Assembly: GCF_013393945.1 (NCBI RefSeq)
Contig: NZ_CP040297.1
Location: forward strand, 4,558,001-4,622,000
DNA length: 64,000 bases
DNA from: Nostoc sp. TCL26-01
Lineage (GTDB): Bacteria; Cyanobacteriota; Cyanobacteriia; Cyanobacteriales; Nostocaceae
Reading direction: 5' to 3'
The notes beneath the pieces are model-generated. The model was not told the origin of the DNA. It saw only the letters and a list, made by a program, of their open reading frames with translations, and made no database searches. The first letter of the stretch is position 1. Each line of letters starts with the position of its first letter. The position numbers and the translations under genes were made by a program. Shown here one piece after another: positions 43,991 to 54,389 of this stretch.

Positions 43991-44024
43991 AAAAAGGCAA
44001 AAGAAATTCTTCTTCTGCCTTTTT
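43991..44024 (-). terminator. Terminator of the rpoB-rpoC1-rpoC2 operon
   Basis: 15-bp stem with one mismatch (AAAAAGGCAAAAGAA against TTCTTCTGCCTTTTT), loop of 4, located 25 bp after the rpoC2 stop. On the - strand it ends in TTTTT; it is symmetrical enough to act in both directions. Confidence 0.85.
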
Positions 44025-44048
44025 AATTGACATTTTTATTGTGAAACT

Positions 44049-47000
44049 TTACTCATCGTAATCATCATCGTCATCGTCATCATCATCGTCTTCGTAATCA
44101 TCTTCCACGTCATCTTCTACAAGATCATGGATTTCGTCAGCAATCAACTCATCATCATCAAGAATTGAGCGACGGCTATTAAATCCAGATTCCCCAAGAC
44201 CAGGACTGTCTAGATTGTAGGCACGAGCTGTGCGGTCATCTAGTACCATATCTAGAGGATCATCGGTTTCGTCTAAGACGCTGGTGCTTTCTAGGGTTGC
44301 ATAGTCTTCGATCATACCGGGTTCGTCGTAGGTATTGTAACCAGTTCCCGCCGGAATTAATCGCCCGATAATCACGTTTTCTTTCAAACCGCGTAACCAG
44401 TCAGATTTGCCCTCAATGGCTGCTTCGGTGAGAACCCGTGTAGTTTCTTGGAAGGATGCAGCAGAAATAAAGCTGTCTGTGTTCAAAGATGCTTTAGTAA
44501 TCCCCAACAAAACTGGAGTATACTGCGCTCTTGCACCGCCAGTAATGGCCATGGCTTCATTCACCTGCTCGACTTGGCGCAATTCTACCAACTCACCAGG
44601 AAGCATGGTAGTATCACCACCATCATCAATCCGGACTTTGTTAGTCATCTGGCGGACAATAACTTCGATGTGTTTGTCGGCGATATCAATACCTTGGGAT
44701 TGATACACCATCTGGACTTCATTCACCAAGAAGGTTTGCACTTTTTGCAAAGCATGGCTGGCGCAAGCGTAAACCCCATCTTCTGAACCCAGACTAAAGA
44801 AGATTTCCAGGATTTCGTGGGGGTTAGAAGGCCCATCACTTAATGGTTGTCCGGCGGCGACTTGAGAACCATCGGGGACAGCGAGATTTTGTCCAGGCCC
44901 GAGAGGATAATCGGTAACTACACCATTTGATTCTACGACCTTGATAGCGATCGCTTCATCACCATCACCATAAACTACTTTTAATTCACCCGCCCGTTTA
45001 CCTAAGATACAAGCTTCTTTGGGTTTACGAGCTTCCAGTAGTTCTTCAATTCGGGGTAATCCTTGAATGATGTCTCCAGTTTTTGCCCGTTCAAACACCA
45101 ACAGCACCAAGTTATCACCCCGTTGGACTAAATCACCGTCTTCTACCTGCAACACTGCACCAGGGCTGACTCGGTAGGGACGACCAATACGCAGGGTAAT
45201 TGCGTAGTTTTTGGTACTCAGGGCTGAGTCTTGAGCTGTTGCCGTTTCTGGTGCATTTTTCACAGCGACAACTTGCCCAGATTCTTCAGCTAACACACCA
45301 GGAGCAATTTCTGCCCCGGATACAACTAAATCACCCGCTTTCACTTTCGGCTGGGTACTGACATTCAAGGTGATGGTGTCATGTTGACGCAAGACTAAAC
45401 AACGCCGCACTGTTTCGCTGCCTTTCTGCACACCCCGCACAATCCCACCTTCTTTTGATAAGATTTGGGTACGAGCTACCACAGAACCAGGGACAATGGT
45501 TTGCCCGTCTTGTACTTCCAAACTGGTTTGGGTACTACCTTGAGTTGCATCAGCTGCAATATCCCGACGCAGTACTAAGGATTCCAAAATCACCAGTTGC
45601 AAGCGCTGAATATCTTCATCTTCGGTATCGGGGACGAGTTCAATATCTGCTGCTAGGGGGGAAGCATTGTGTTCTTGTTCGCCTTCTTGCTCAATTTCTA
45701 ATACTAATTGAGTCCGCAGCAGTTCCACACCTTCTACAGATTTCACCCGTTCGGTATCTTTATAAGGCAGTCTTTGGACTGCTCGTAATTGAATTGAGCG
45801 CCCGGTTTGTTGACTTACCGATGTAGTGGATGGTACATCAGGATTACTGGGAACAGCAAATTCCACAACTGGACGACTCAATAGGGCTGGGCCTTCTGGT
45901 GACTCTACATACTGGATGTAACGCAGTTCTGTAACAGTCTGTCCTAAGAGTTCCTCACCTGCTTGCACAAAAGTATTATCTCGCCCAATCACCGCTTCTG
46001 GATCATCCACCATCAGCAATTCACCAGGCTTAATCACTACTTCCCGCAAAATGTCGTTTTTCTGGGTAACTTCTACCACACCACTGTTTTGACAGAAAAT
46101 GTCTTTGACGACTTCTGTGCCAGCTTCGACAAACTGACCATCTTCAACTAACAGTAAGGAGATGTCTTTGTTAACTTCGTGCGTTTCTTCAGGAATCCAC
46201 AACAGTGTTCCTCCCTGTACCACTTCATAACCCAGCTTGGCTTTGCCTTTCTTCTGGACTTCGACACCGGCAAATTTCAGGAAACCGCCTGTGGTGGTGC
46301 GGTAGTGGTCATCAATCAACTCAGCAACGACTTGACCATTTTGCACTTTTGTGCCTGGTGTGGCTCTGAGGTTGAAGACTTGGTTATTCCCAGTAGTGAT
46401 TAAGTAGTTATTGCGACCTTGGGAACTTTGAACCGTCACAGTTGCTTGGTCTAAAACCACAGAAGCAGTGATAATTTCAATTTCCCTAGTACTCTTACCG
46501 GGTGTGGCTTCTGGTAAGCGCACCACACCACCGTGTAAGGTAGTTAACTTGGTTTCTGCGAGGACACCGTTAGTCTCGATGCGATCGCCATTTTTCACCG
46601 TCAATTCTGCCCCAGGCGGCAAGTTATAAACTTCCCCAGACAGAATCCAGATCAACCCCCCTCTGGCGGCTGTGGTGGTGGTATTACCTTGACGGTCGGT
46701 TTTTTGCTCAGGTACAACTTCGGCAAACTTCACTTCCCCAGCTAAGTCAGAAGCCACATCTTTGACGGCTTTTTCTGTGTTAGTCCGAGTAGTCCGTCCA
46801 CCGAGGGCAACTTCTGCTAGCAATTGACCTTGTTTTACCTGCTGTCCGTCAACTACATATAATGTAGAACCTTGGGTAACGTTAACTTCTTGAGGTACAG
46901 GAGTTTCTGATCCTTCCTTACGCGGTTCGAGAATGATGATGCCGTTGCTTTCTACATACAAAGCATCTTCCCCGTGACGAGTACGGTAAGGTCTTGTCCG

Positions 47001-48104
47001 CAATTTCCGTGGTAGTTTGACAGTGCCATCGATTTTAGAACGAACTTGTTGTGCTACTTCCCCGGTGAATACACCACCTGTGTGGAATGTCCGCATGGTC
47101 AACTGGGTTCCCGGTTCACCGATACTTTGAGCCGCGATAATCCCCACTGCTTCGCCCAAATCTACCATCTTGGCGTGGGCTAAACTCCAGCCGTAGCAGT
47201 GCTGACACACAGAACGGGCAGCTTCACAGGTGAGAGGCGATCGCAATATAATTTCTGTGACACCAGCTTTTTGAATATATTTCGCCAAGTCATCAGAAAT
47301 TGGGGTGTTGCGTGTAGCAATCACTTCTTTTGTGGTTGGATGTATGACATCCTCGGCAATTACCCGCCCTAGCAAGCGATTTCCTAAAGGAATGAGAGTT
47401 TTACTACCTTCGGTCATCGCCCGTAAGGGAATCCCTCTAGTTGTCCCACAATCAATTTCCCGAATAATCACATCCTGGGACACATCCACAAGACGGCGGG
47501 TCAGATAACCAGAGTCGGCGGTACGCAACGCTGTATCTACCAAGCCTTTTCTCGCACCGTAAGACGAGATAATATACTCTGTAACCGTCAGACCTTCCCG
47601 GAAGTTAGTCTTAATCGGCAAGTCAATAATTTCCCCTTGCGGATCTGCCATTAGTCCCCGCATTCCTACCAACTGACGTACCTGGGAGATATTACCTCTA
47701 GCCCCAGAAAACGCCATCATATACACAGAGTTGAGGGGGTTGGTCTTTTTGAAGTGAACGACAACTTCATCTTTGAGGGCTTCACTTGTACCGTTCCAGG
47801 TATCAATTACCTTCTGGAAGCGTTCTACTTCCGTAATTTCACCCCGTTGATAACGCGCTTCTGTCGCCCGAATTTCTTCTTCGGCTGCTTCTAAGAGGCT
47901 GCGCTTACTGGGTGGAACCATTAAGTCATCAACACTGATAGACACCCCAGCTTTGGTAGCGTAGCGAAATCCTAAGTCTTTTAATTTATCCGCCATGACT
48001 GCGGTGCGTGCCGTCCCGTAGTGAGTAAATGCCCAAGAAATTAAATTTCTCAGTTGACCTTTATCAACAACGCGATTGCGAAAAATCATTTTTTCGTTAG
48101 TCAT
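44049..48104 (-). CDS. rpoC2: DNA-directed RNA polymerase subunit beta'' (RpoC2)
   Basis: C-terminal part of the bacterial beta' subunit, a separate gene in cyanobacteria and plastids. 1351 aa. N-terminal conserved beta' regions (FRNRVVDKGQLRNLISWAFT, GARGNISQVRQLVGMRG, bridge-helix/trigger-loop region EPGTQLTMRTFHTGGVFTG), a large central insert of repeated beta (SBHM) modules typical of cyanobacteria, and the final beta' segment (SFQETTRVLTEAAIEGKSDW). The protein ends in an unusually acidic run of Asp/Glu (about the last 35 residues). Third gene of the operon. Confidence 0.98.
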   Translation of the reverse strand: MTNEKMIFRNRVVDKGQLRNLISWAFTHYGTARTAVMADKLKDLGFRYATKAGVSISVDDLMVPPSKRSLLEAAEEEIRATEARYQRGEITEVERFQKVIDTWNGTSEALKDEVVVHFKKTNPLNSVYMMAFSGARGNISQVRQLVGMRGLMADPQGEIIDLPIKTNFREGLTVTEYIISSYGARKGLVDTALRTADSGYLTRRLVDVSQDVIIREIDCGTTRGIPLRAMTEGSKTLIPLGNRLLGRVIAEDVIHPTTKEVIATRNTPISDDLAKYIQKAGVTEIILRSPLTCEAARSVCQHCYGWSLAHAKMVDLGEAVGIIAAQSIGEPGTQLTMRTFHTGGVFTGEVAQQVRSKIDGTVKLPRKLRTRPYRTRHGEDALYVESNGIIILEPRKEGSETPVPQEVNVTQGSTLYVVDGQQVKQGQLLAEVALGGRTTRTNTEKAVKDVASDLAGEVKFAEVVPEQKTDRQGNTTTTAARGGLIWILSGEVYNLPPGAELTVKNGDRIETNGVLAETKLTTLHGGVVRLPEATPGKSTREIEIITASVVLDQATVTVQSSQGRNNYLITTGNNQVFNLRATPGTKVQNGQVVAELIDDHYRTTTGGFLKFAGVEVQKKGKAKLGYEVVQGGTLLWIPEETHEVNKDISLLLVEDGQFVEAGTEVVKDIFCQNSGVVEVTQKNDILREVVIKPGELLMVDDPEAVIGRDNTFVQAGEELLGQTVTELRYIQYVESPEGPALLSRPVVEFAVPSNPDVPSTTSVSQQTGRSIQLRAVQRLPYKDTERVKSVEGVELLRTQLVLEIEQEGEQEHNASPLAADIELVPDTEDEDIQRLQLVILESLVLRRDIAADATQGSTQTSLEVQDGQTIVPGSVVARTQILSKEGGIVRGVQKGSETVRRCLVLRQHDTITLNVSTQPKVKAGDLVVSGAEIAPGVLAEESGQVVAVKNAPETATAQDSALSTKNYAITLRIGRPYRVSPGAVLQVEDGDLVQRGDNLVLLVFERAKTGDIIQGLPRIEELLEARKPKEACILGKRAGELKVVYGDGDEAIAIKVVESNGVVTDYPLGPGQNLAVPDGSQVAAGQPLSDGPSNPHEILEIFFSLGSEDGVYACASHALQKVQTFLVNEVQMVYQSQGIDIADKHIEVIVRQMTNKVRIDDGGDTTMLPGELVELRQVEQVNEAMAITGGARAQYTPVLLGITKASLNTDSFISAASFQETTRVLTEAAIEGKSDWLRGLKENVIIGRLIPAGTGYNTYDEPGMIEDYATLESTSVLDETDDPLDMVLDDRTARAYNLDSPGLGESGFNSRRSILDDDELIADEIHDLVEDDVEDDYEDDDDDDDDDDYDE

Positions 48105-48189
48105 TAGTTATTAATCCTTAGTCAATAGTCATTAGTCAATAGTCATTAGTCATTGGTCAAACACTTTTGACTTTTGACTTTTGACTTTC
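48105..48189. repeat. STRR in the rpoC1-rpoC2 gap
   Basis: Heptamers TAGTCAT/TAGTCAA (48105-48158) and CTTTTGA (48165-48187) fill nearly the whole 85-bp gap inside the RNA polymerase operon. Confidence 0.9.
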
Positions 48190-50067
48190 CTAACTTGCTA
48201 GTGCTTCTTGAATCGCTTTATTGTAAATAACGCGACCCGGTGTTGTGCGTATATACTGAGAAATGAGATTTCCCTGGGCATCTTCTCTAACTCGACGATA
48301 CTTATAAAGTAAAGTCCGGCTACCATCTTCGTTATCTTTGACCTCTAGCGGTTCTGTATCTGGTTGGTCAGATTCTAGTTCACCGTCAAACCGGACAAAG
48401 ATATAGGCGTGTAAGTCTACTTGCTCTTGCTGGAATGCCATAATCACATCATCCAAAGAAGCAAAATAATTACCTGCACCTTTGATGGCGTGGGGATTTT
48501 CTGCCGTCAGATAGTAGGCTCCTAGTACCATATCTTGACTAGGTGTAATAATTGGTCTACCTGTAGCTGGCGACAAAATATTATTAGAAGCCAACATCAG
48601 CAACCGCGCTTCCGCCTGACTTTCTAACGATAGGGGAACGTGTACCGCCATTTGGTCACCGTCAAAGTCGGCGTTAAACGCTGGACATACCAGAGGATGT
48701 AACTGAATAGCTCGACCTTCCACTAAAATTGGTTCAAAAGCTTGAATCCCCAAACGGTGTAACGTCGGCGCACGGTTGAGCATGACTGGGTGTCCTTCAA
48801 TTACTTCTTCCAGTACATCCCAAACACTAGGGTCATTGCGAGAAATCAACTTTTTCGCCGCCTTGATGTTATTCACCATGCCGCTACGAATCAGGCGATT
48901 AATTACAAATGGCTGAAATAGCTCAATTGCCATTTCTCTAGGCAAACCGCATTGGTGAATCTTCAGTTTCGGCCCCACCACAATTACGGAACGTCCAGAG
49001 TAGTCAACCCGTTTACCCAACAAGTTTTGCCGGAAACGTCCTTGTTTACCCTCAATAATGTCAGACAAAGATTTTAGGGGTCGGTTATTGGCCCCTACCA
49101 CTGTACGTCCCCGCCGACCATTGTCAATCAAAGCGTCTACTGCTTCTTGCAACATCCGCTTTTCGTTCCGCACAATAATTTCCGGTGCTAAAATCTCTTG
49201 CAAGCGAGCCAGACGATTATTTCGGTTAATTACTCGCCGATATAAGTCATTCAAATCGCTGGTAGCAAACCGTCCCCCGTCTAATTGCACCATTGGGCGC
49301 AAATCTGGTGGAATCACGGGAATAACTGTCATCACCATCCACTCTGGCTTGGAACCAGTAGCGATAAAGTTGTCAATTACCCGCAGGCGTTTAATTAATT
49401 TGGCTCGTTTTTGGCCTTTGGCAGTACCAATTTCTTCCCGCAGGCTTTCAGCTTCTTGCTCTAGATTAATATCAGCTAGTAAGCGCAACAGTGCTTCAGC
49501 ACCAATACCTACTTCTACACCTTGCAGTTGAGAATCTTCACTATAAATTTGATCCTCAATTTCTAACCACTGGTCTTCACTCAGTAGTTGCTTGTAGGTT
49601 AAGGTTTCTGCATTGCCAGGACTGAGGACAACATAAGAGTTGAAATAGACAATTTGCTCCACATCCCGCAAAGGCATATCTAGCAAAATGGAGATATAGC
49701 TAGGAATCCCTTTGAGATACCAAACGTGGGCAACTGGGGCTGCGAGTTTAATATACCCCATGCGATGACGGCGCACTCGTGATTCGGTGACTTCCACGCC
49801 GCAACGCTCACAGACAATTCCTCTATGGCGTACTCTCTTATATTTACCACAATGGCATTCCCAATCTTTAGCAGGGCCAAAGATGCGCTCACAAAATAAG
49901 CCATCCATTTCTGGCTTAAGAGTACGGTAGTTAATCGTTTCTGGTTTAGTGACTTCACCGACTAACTGACCATTGGGTAATGTACGCTCACCCCATTGGC
50001 GAATCCGTTCTGGTGATGCCAAGCCAATTTTTACGTAGTCAAACTGATTAGTTTGGGCAGGTCTCAT
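48190..50067 (-). CDS. rpoC1: DNA-directed RNA polymerase subunit gamma (RpoC1)
   Basis: N-terminal part of beta', separate in cyanobacteria. 625 aa. Zinc-binding Cys cluster (CHCGKYKRVRHRGIVCERCG), and the catalytic Mg site NADFDGDQMAVHVPLS. Second gene of the operon, 127 bp after rpoB. Confidence 0.98.
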   Translation of the reverse strand: MRPAQTNQFDYVKIGLASPERIRQWGERTLPNGQLVGEVTKPETINYRTLKPEMDGLFCERIFGPAKDWECHCGKYKRVRHRGIVCERCGVEVTESRVRRHRMGYIKLAAPVAHVWYLKGIPSYISILLDMPLRDVEQIVYFNSYVVLSPGNAETLTYKQLLSEDQWLEIEDQIYSEDSQLQGVEVGIGAEALLRLLADINLEQEAESLREEIGTAKGQKRAKLIKRLRVIDNFIATGSKPEWMVMTVIPVIPPDLRPMVQLDGGRFATSDLNDLYRRVINRNNRLARLQEILAPEIIVRNEKRMLQEAVDALIDNGRRGRTVVGANNRPLKSLSDIIEGKQGRFRQNLLGKRVDYSGRSVIVVGPKLKIHQCGLPREMAIELFQPFVINRLIRSGMVNNIKAAKKLISRNDPSVWDVLEEVIEGHPVMLNRAPTLHRLGIQAFEPILVEGRAIQLHPLVCPAFNADFDGDQMAVHVPLSLESQAEARLLMLASNNILSPATGRPIITPSQDMVLGAYYLTAENPHAIKGAGNYFASLDDVIMAFQQEQVDLHAYIFVRFDGELESDQPDTEPLEVKDNEDGSRTLLYKYRRVREDAQGNLISQYIRTTPGRVIYNKAIQEALAS

Positions 50068-50194
50068 ACTTAAGTGCTGAGTTCTAAGTAGGTTATTCAG
50101 TTAAAAGGTTTGTGTAGAGTTATATCCAGGTGCTGAATGCTGAAGTACTAAGTTCTTAAATACTCAGCACTCAGCACTCAGCACTCATTACTCT
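50068..50194. repeat. STRR in the rpoB-rpoC1 gap
   Basis: CAGCACT heptamers (50163-50187) and related degenerate GTGCTGA units (50073-50160) within the operon. Confidence 0.85.
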
Positions 50195-53100
50195 CTACTC
50201 ATCATCATCTAGAGAGTCACGGGAGAGAGATTCGTAGGTGGGACGGGGGGGAGTACGTCTAGCTGATTGGTCTGCCATTAAATCGACTTCCACATCCAAG
50301 GAACTACCATCGGCTTGGGTTTCGACTTTATGAACTGCAATGTCTAATCCCAAGGATTGCAATTCTCGCATCAACACCTTAAAGGATTCTGGCGTTCCTG
50401 GTCTGGGAATGGCTTTACCTTTAACGATCGCATTTAAGGCTTCATTCCGTCCTTGCATATCGTCAGATTTCACCGTCAGCAATTCCTGCAAGGTGTAAGC
50501 TGAACCGAAGGCTTCCAACGCCCACACCTCCATTTCTCCAAACCTCTGACCACCTTGTTGAGCTTTGCCACCCAAGGGCTGCTGAGTAACCAGAGAGTAG
50601 GGGCCTGTAGAACGGGCGTGAATCTTGTCGTCTACTAGGTGTACCAGCTTCAACATATAAGCCACACCAACGGTGACGGGTCGATCAAAGGGTTCACCAG
50701 TCCGGCCGTCAAAGACCATGATCTTCCCGGAATCATCTGGGTTATACAACCAGTCTTTCCCGGTTTCGTCCCGTGCTTCTTGCAATTTGCCGTGGACAAT
50801 TTTCCGGGATGACTCCTCACCATACATTTCATCGAAGGGGGTAATCTTAAACCGGACACCCAAGTTATGACCAGCCCAACCCAATAGACATTCAAATACT
50901 TGTCCCACGTTCATCCGGCTGGGTACACCCAAAGGATTGAGGACGATATCTACAGGTGAGCCATCGGGCAAATAAGGCATATCTTCCATCGGCAATATCC
51001 GGGAAATAATCCCTTTATTTCCGTGTCGTCCTGCCATTTTGTCGCCAACTTGGATTTTCCGCTTTTGAGCCACATATACCCGGACTACCATGTTGGCTCC
51101 CGGTGGCAATTCATCCCCTTGTTCACGAGTAAATAAGCGTACGTCTACAACGCGCCCTTTTTCCCCGTTGGGTACACGCAGAGAATTGTCTCGCACATCC
51201 CGCGCTTTTTCCCCGAAAATTGCTCTAAGCAATTTTTCTTCTGGGGGTTGATCTGATTCACCTTTGGGTGTAACTTTACCGACCAAGATGTCGCCAGCTT
51301 CTACCCAAGCGCCGATCCGGATGATACCTTGCTCATCTAATTGCCGTAAAGCATCTTCCCCGACGTTGGGAATTTCTCTGGTAATTTCTTCTGGGCCTAG
51401 CTTTGTCTGACGGGCTTCAATTTCGTATTTCTCAATGTGAATTGAGGTATAAATATCATCCTGTACCAGTCGCTCAGAAATCAAAATCGCGTCTTCGTAG
51501 TTATAACCTTCCCAAGGCATATAAGCGACGACGATATTTTGCCCTAGTGCTAATTCTCCCCCTTCTGTGGAGGAACCATCTGCTAGTACTTGCCCAGCTA
51601 CTACCCGTTCCCCAATCCGCACCAGGGGTTTTTGGTTTAAACAGGTATCTTGGTTAGAACGCTGATATTTAGAAAGGGTGTATCTAATTTCTTGTCCTTT
51701 GTGACTTGTTAATTGTCCATGATCTGTAGTTTTGCCTGTAACGGCTGGAAACTGACCACTAACTCGGACACGAATTTCCGTCGCATCGACATAAACGACA
51801 TCGCCATCAGTCCGGGAGACAATTACCATCCCTGAGTCTCTCGCACCTTGAGCTTCTAGTCCCGTTCCTACCAGCGGCCGTTCTGGTTTGAGCAAGGGTA
51901 CTGCTTGCCGTTGCATATTGGAACCCATGAGGGCGCGGTTAGCGTCGTCATGTTCCAGGAAGGGAATCATGCTAGTCGCAACGGAGACAATCTGGACTGG
52001 GGATACGGCTACGTAGTCTACTTGCTCTGGTGTGGTTGTTGCCCAGTCTTGCCGATAACGCACGGGAACTTGTGGCCCTTTGATGTATCCATTTTCATCT
52101 AAGGGGATATCACCTGTAGCTGTCCGCAGGTCGTCTTCTTCGTCGGCGGTCATGTAAACTGGCGGTAAGTCAAATCTCACCAAGCCATTTTCCACTGGTC
52201 GGAATGGTGTTTCGAGGAAGCCATACTGGTTGACACGCGCATGAGTTGCCAAGGAACCAATCAAGCCGGCGTTGGGGCCTTCTGGTGTTTCGATGGGACA
52301 GATGCGTCCGTAGTGGGAAGGATGGATGTCTCGCACGGCAAAGCCTGCCCGTTCTCTGGTTAAACCACCAGGGCCGAGGGCGGAGAGTCGGCGTTTGTGG
52401 GTCAGTTCTGCTAGAGGATTGGTTTGATCCATGAACTGACTTAATTGGCTGGAACCAAAGAATTCTTTGATGGCTGCCACCAATGGTTTGGGGTTCACCA
52501 AGGAGGCAGGGGTGAGGACTTCGGCATCGGATACGGTCATCCGTTCCCGGATAATTCTTTCTAAGCGGTTTAAGCCTACTCGGACTTGGTTTTGTAGCAA
52601 TTCACCGACGCTTCTCACCCGACGGTTGCCTAAGTGGTCGATGTCATCGATACTACCGATATCGTATTCCAGGTTGATCAGGTAATCGACGGCTGCTAAG
52701 ATGTCGCCTGGGGTGAGGACGCGGACGGTATCGGGGACTGATAGCCGTAATTTTTTGTTGAGTTTGTATCTGCCGACGCGACCCAAGTCATAACGTTTGG
52801 GGTCGAAGAAGCGAGAGTCTAACAGTTGTTGTCCACCTAATACTGTTGGTGGTTCACCAGGACGGAGTTTACGGTACAACTCCATCAGGGCTTCTTCTTC
52901 GGAAAATTGTCCTTCTTTTTCGATGGTTTTTTGGAAGTACTCTGGGTGGCGTAGGGCATCAAAGATTTCGTTATCTGATAAACCTAATGCTTTTAATAGT
53001 ACTTGGGCTGAGAGTTTGCGGGTTTTGTCGATGCGTACCCACACTAAATCGTTCCGGTCTGTTTCAAATTTTAGCCATGCGCCTCGGTTGGGAATGAGAC

Positions 53101-53548
53101 TGGCTGAATATGTCCGCCGACCGTTTTTGTCTATTTCTGATTTGTAGTATACTCCTGGCGATCGCACAATTTGATTGACGATGACTCGCTCGGCTCCGTT
53201 AATAATAAACGTACCGCGATCGGTCATCAACGGCAGATCCCCAATAAATACTTCTTGTTCTTTAATGTCGCCGGTTTCTTTATTCAGCAAGCGTGTGGGG
53301 ACATACATCTGTACGGCGTAGGTACTGTCCCGGCGCTTGGCTTCTTCGACGCTGTATTTTGGCTCCTTGAGTTTGTAATTATGTCCTAAAAAATGCAGTT
53401 CTAATTTGCCTGTATAGTCTGTAATAGGACTAAAGGAGTTAAGTTCTTCAATCAGCCCTTCTTCCAAAAACCAGCGAAAGCTGGAACGCTGGATTTCAAT
53501 CAAATCGGGCAATAAAAAGGCGGGTTCAATATAATTTTCGCTAGTCAT
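50195..53548 (-). CDS. rpoB: DNA-directed RNA polymerase subunit beta (RpoB)
   Basis: Catalytic beta subunit, 1117 aa. Conserved segments include the rifampicin-region FFGSSQLSQFMDQTNPLAEL and RRLSALGPGGLTRERAGF, active-site NIVVAYMPWEGYNYEDAILI, and the C-terminal GGQRFGEMEVWALEAFGSAY. Ends RDSLDDDE. First polymerase gene of the block rpsT-tatD-rpoB-rpoC1-rpoC2, an order common in cyanobacteria. Its 841-bp upstream region separates it from tatD. Confidence 0.98.
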   Translation of the reverse strand: MTSENYIEPAFLLPDLIEIQRSSFRWFLEEGLIEELNSFSPITDYTGKLELHFLGHNYKLKEPKYSVEEAKRRDSTYAVQMYVPTRLLNKETGDIKEQEVFIGDLPLMTDRGTFIINGAERVIVNQIVRSPGVYYKSEIDKNGRRTYSASLIPNRGAWLKFETDRNDLVWVRIDKTRKLSAQVLLKALGLSDNEIFDALRHPEYFQKTIEKEGQFSEEEALMELYRKLRPGEPPTVLGGQQLLDSRFFDPKRYDLGRVGRYKLNKKLRLSVPDTVRVLTPGDILAAVDYLINLEYDIGSIDDIDHLGNRRVRSVGELLQNQVRVGLNRLERIIRERMTVSDAEVLTPASLVNPKPLVAAIKEFFGSSQLSQFMDQTNPLAELTHKRRLSALGPGGLTRERAGFAVRDIHPSHYGRICPIETPEGPNAGLIGSLATHARVNQYGFLETPFRPVENGLVRFDLPPVYMTADEEDDLRTATGDIPLDENGYIKGPQVPVRYRQDWATTTPEQVDYVAVSPVQIVSVATSMIPFLEHDDANRALMGSNMQRQAVPLLKPERPLVGTGLEAQGARDSGMVIVSRTDGDVVYVDATEIRVRVSGQFPAVTGKTTDHGQLTSHKGQEIRYTLSKYQRSNQDTCLNQKPLVRIGERVVAGQVLADGSSTEGGELALGQNIVVAYMPWEGYNYEDAILISERLVQDDIYTSIHIEKYEIEARQTKLGPEEITREIPNVGEDALRQLDEQGIIRIGAWVEAGDILVGKVTPKGESDQPPEEKLLRAIFGEKARDVRDNSLRVPNGEKGRVVDVRLFTREQGDELPPGANMVVRVYVAQKRKIQVGDKMAGRHGNKGIISRILPMEDMPYLPDGSPVDIVLNPLGVPSRMNVGQVFECLLGWAGHNLGVRFKITPFDEMYGEESSRKIVHGKLQEARDETGKDWLYNPDDSGKIMVFDGRTGEPFDRPVTVGVAYMLKLVHLVDDKIHARSTGPYSLVTQQPLGGKAQQGGQRFGEMEVWALEAFGSAYTLQELLTVKSDDMQGRNEALNAIVKGKAIPRPGTPESFKVLMRELQSLGLDIAVHKVETQADGSSLDVEVDLMADQSARRTPPRPTYESLSRDSLDDDE

Positions 53549-54389
53549 GCCTCTACCTTTGTCAACCTGGTTAAATCTTTATGAAGGACTTTGCTGTGGG
53601 ACTATTACTATCGCTAGTTAGTATCCTTGGCTATTGGGTAGCATCTCCTGATCTCTCACCTGATTACTTGCCCTTAAGGGCAAACGCAGCAATTTAAGCC
53701 GGAGAGGTGGCTTTTGGCAAGGGGGGTAATAGCCCCTGGACACCAGTCAAGTTTGCCCTCGTCAAGCTATGCAGCAGATTTTGCCACAGTAATTGTTTGA
53801 TATTGATCTGAATTTGATTTGCTTTCCTCACTTCCCCTCCCAAAAGCGCTCCAGATGTGTCTGCAATCCACTATTTATACTCGTGGTAATAGCCTGAGAC
53901 TGAGGAAATAAGTCACAGGCTGGAGTTTGGGAAGCAAATTGACCTGATTTTGCGGGATTTTAATCACAAGGCAATTTTTTTTAACAATTTTCTATAGGTT
54001 CAATCAGTGGCAGGCAGTGAAACCATCGCTGTAGAGCAGAAACGGCTCATGATTTTTGCGGAATACCCCGTCAGTAAACTTATTGCCAAGGCTATTCTCA
54101 ATGTGGTGGCTAGGTTTAGTCAAGCATTGAGAGCATCCACTTGTAGCGGTGAGAAGATGGTCAAGTTGATAACTTTACAAAATCAAGCTCAGAGGTTCTC
54201 AGTTTCTTCCTTTACCATTATGACGCACAGCAAATGTTTTGGAGGGATTAAGTTTAGCATATTTTGTCCTCCCGGCAATTTATTTTTTTAGTGGGCAACT
54301 GGGTGTAAAAGAAACTTTGTTCATTTTTAGTGGGGAATGTGCCGATGATTTTGTGACTGTAATGCAAGTGGAGTCTGGCTTGTCAGCTT
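53549..54389. other. Long region upstream of rpoB
   Basis: 841 bp between tatD (3' end) and the rpoB start, both - strand; should carry the rpoB promoter and a long leader. A GGGGTAATAGCCCC hairpin (around 53725-53738) and an AGCCTGAGAC...GTCACAGGCT stem (53891-53921) could be RNA structures. On the + strand a 38-codon frame (53581-53697, MKDFAVGLLLSLVSILGYWV...) looks signal-peptide-like, but evidence is weak. Longer + frames at 54007-54291 are not convincing. Confidence 0.4.

Noticed and set aside
44407..53389. Many open frames on the + strand across rpoC2, rpoC1 and rpoB
   Set aside because: They are antisense shadows of genes with full-length family matches, with no start signals or recognisable domains.
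54007..54291. 94-codon + strand frame upstream of rpoB
   Set aside because: Composition and sequence do not resemble protein, no ribosome site, and it lies in a probable leader region.
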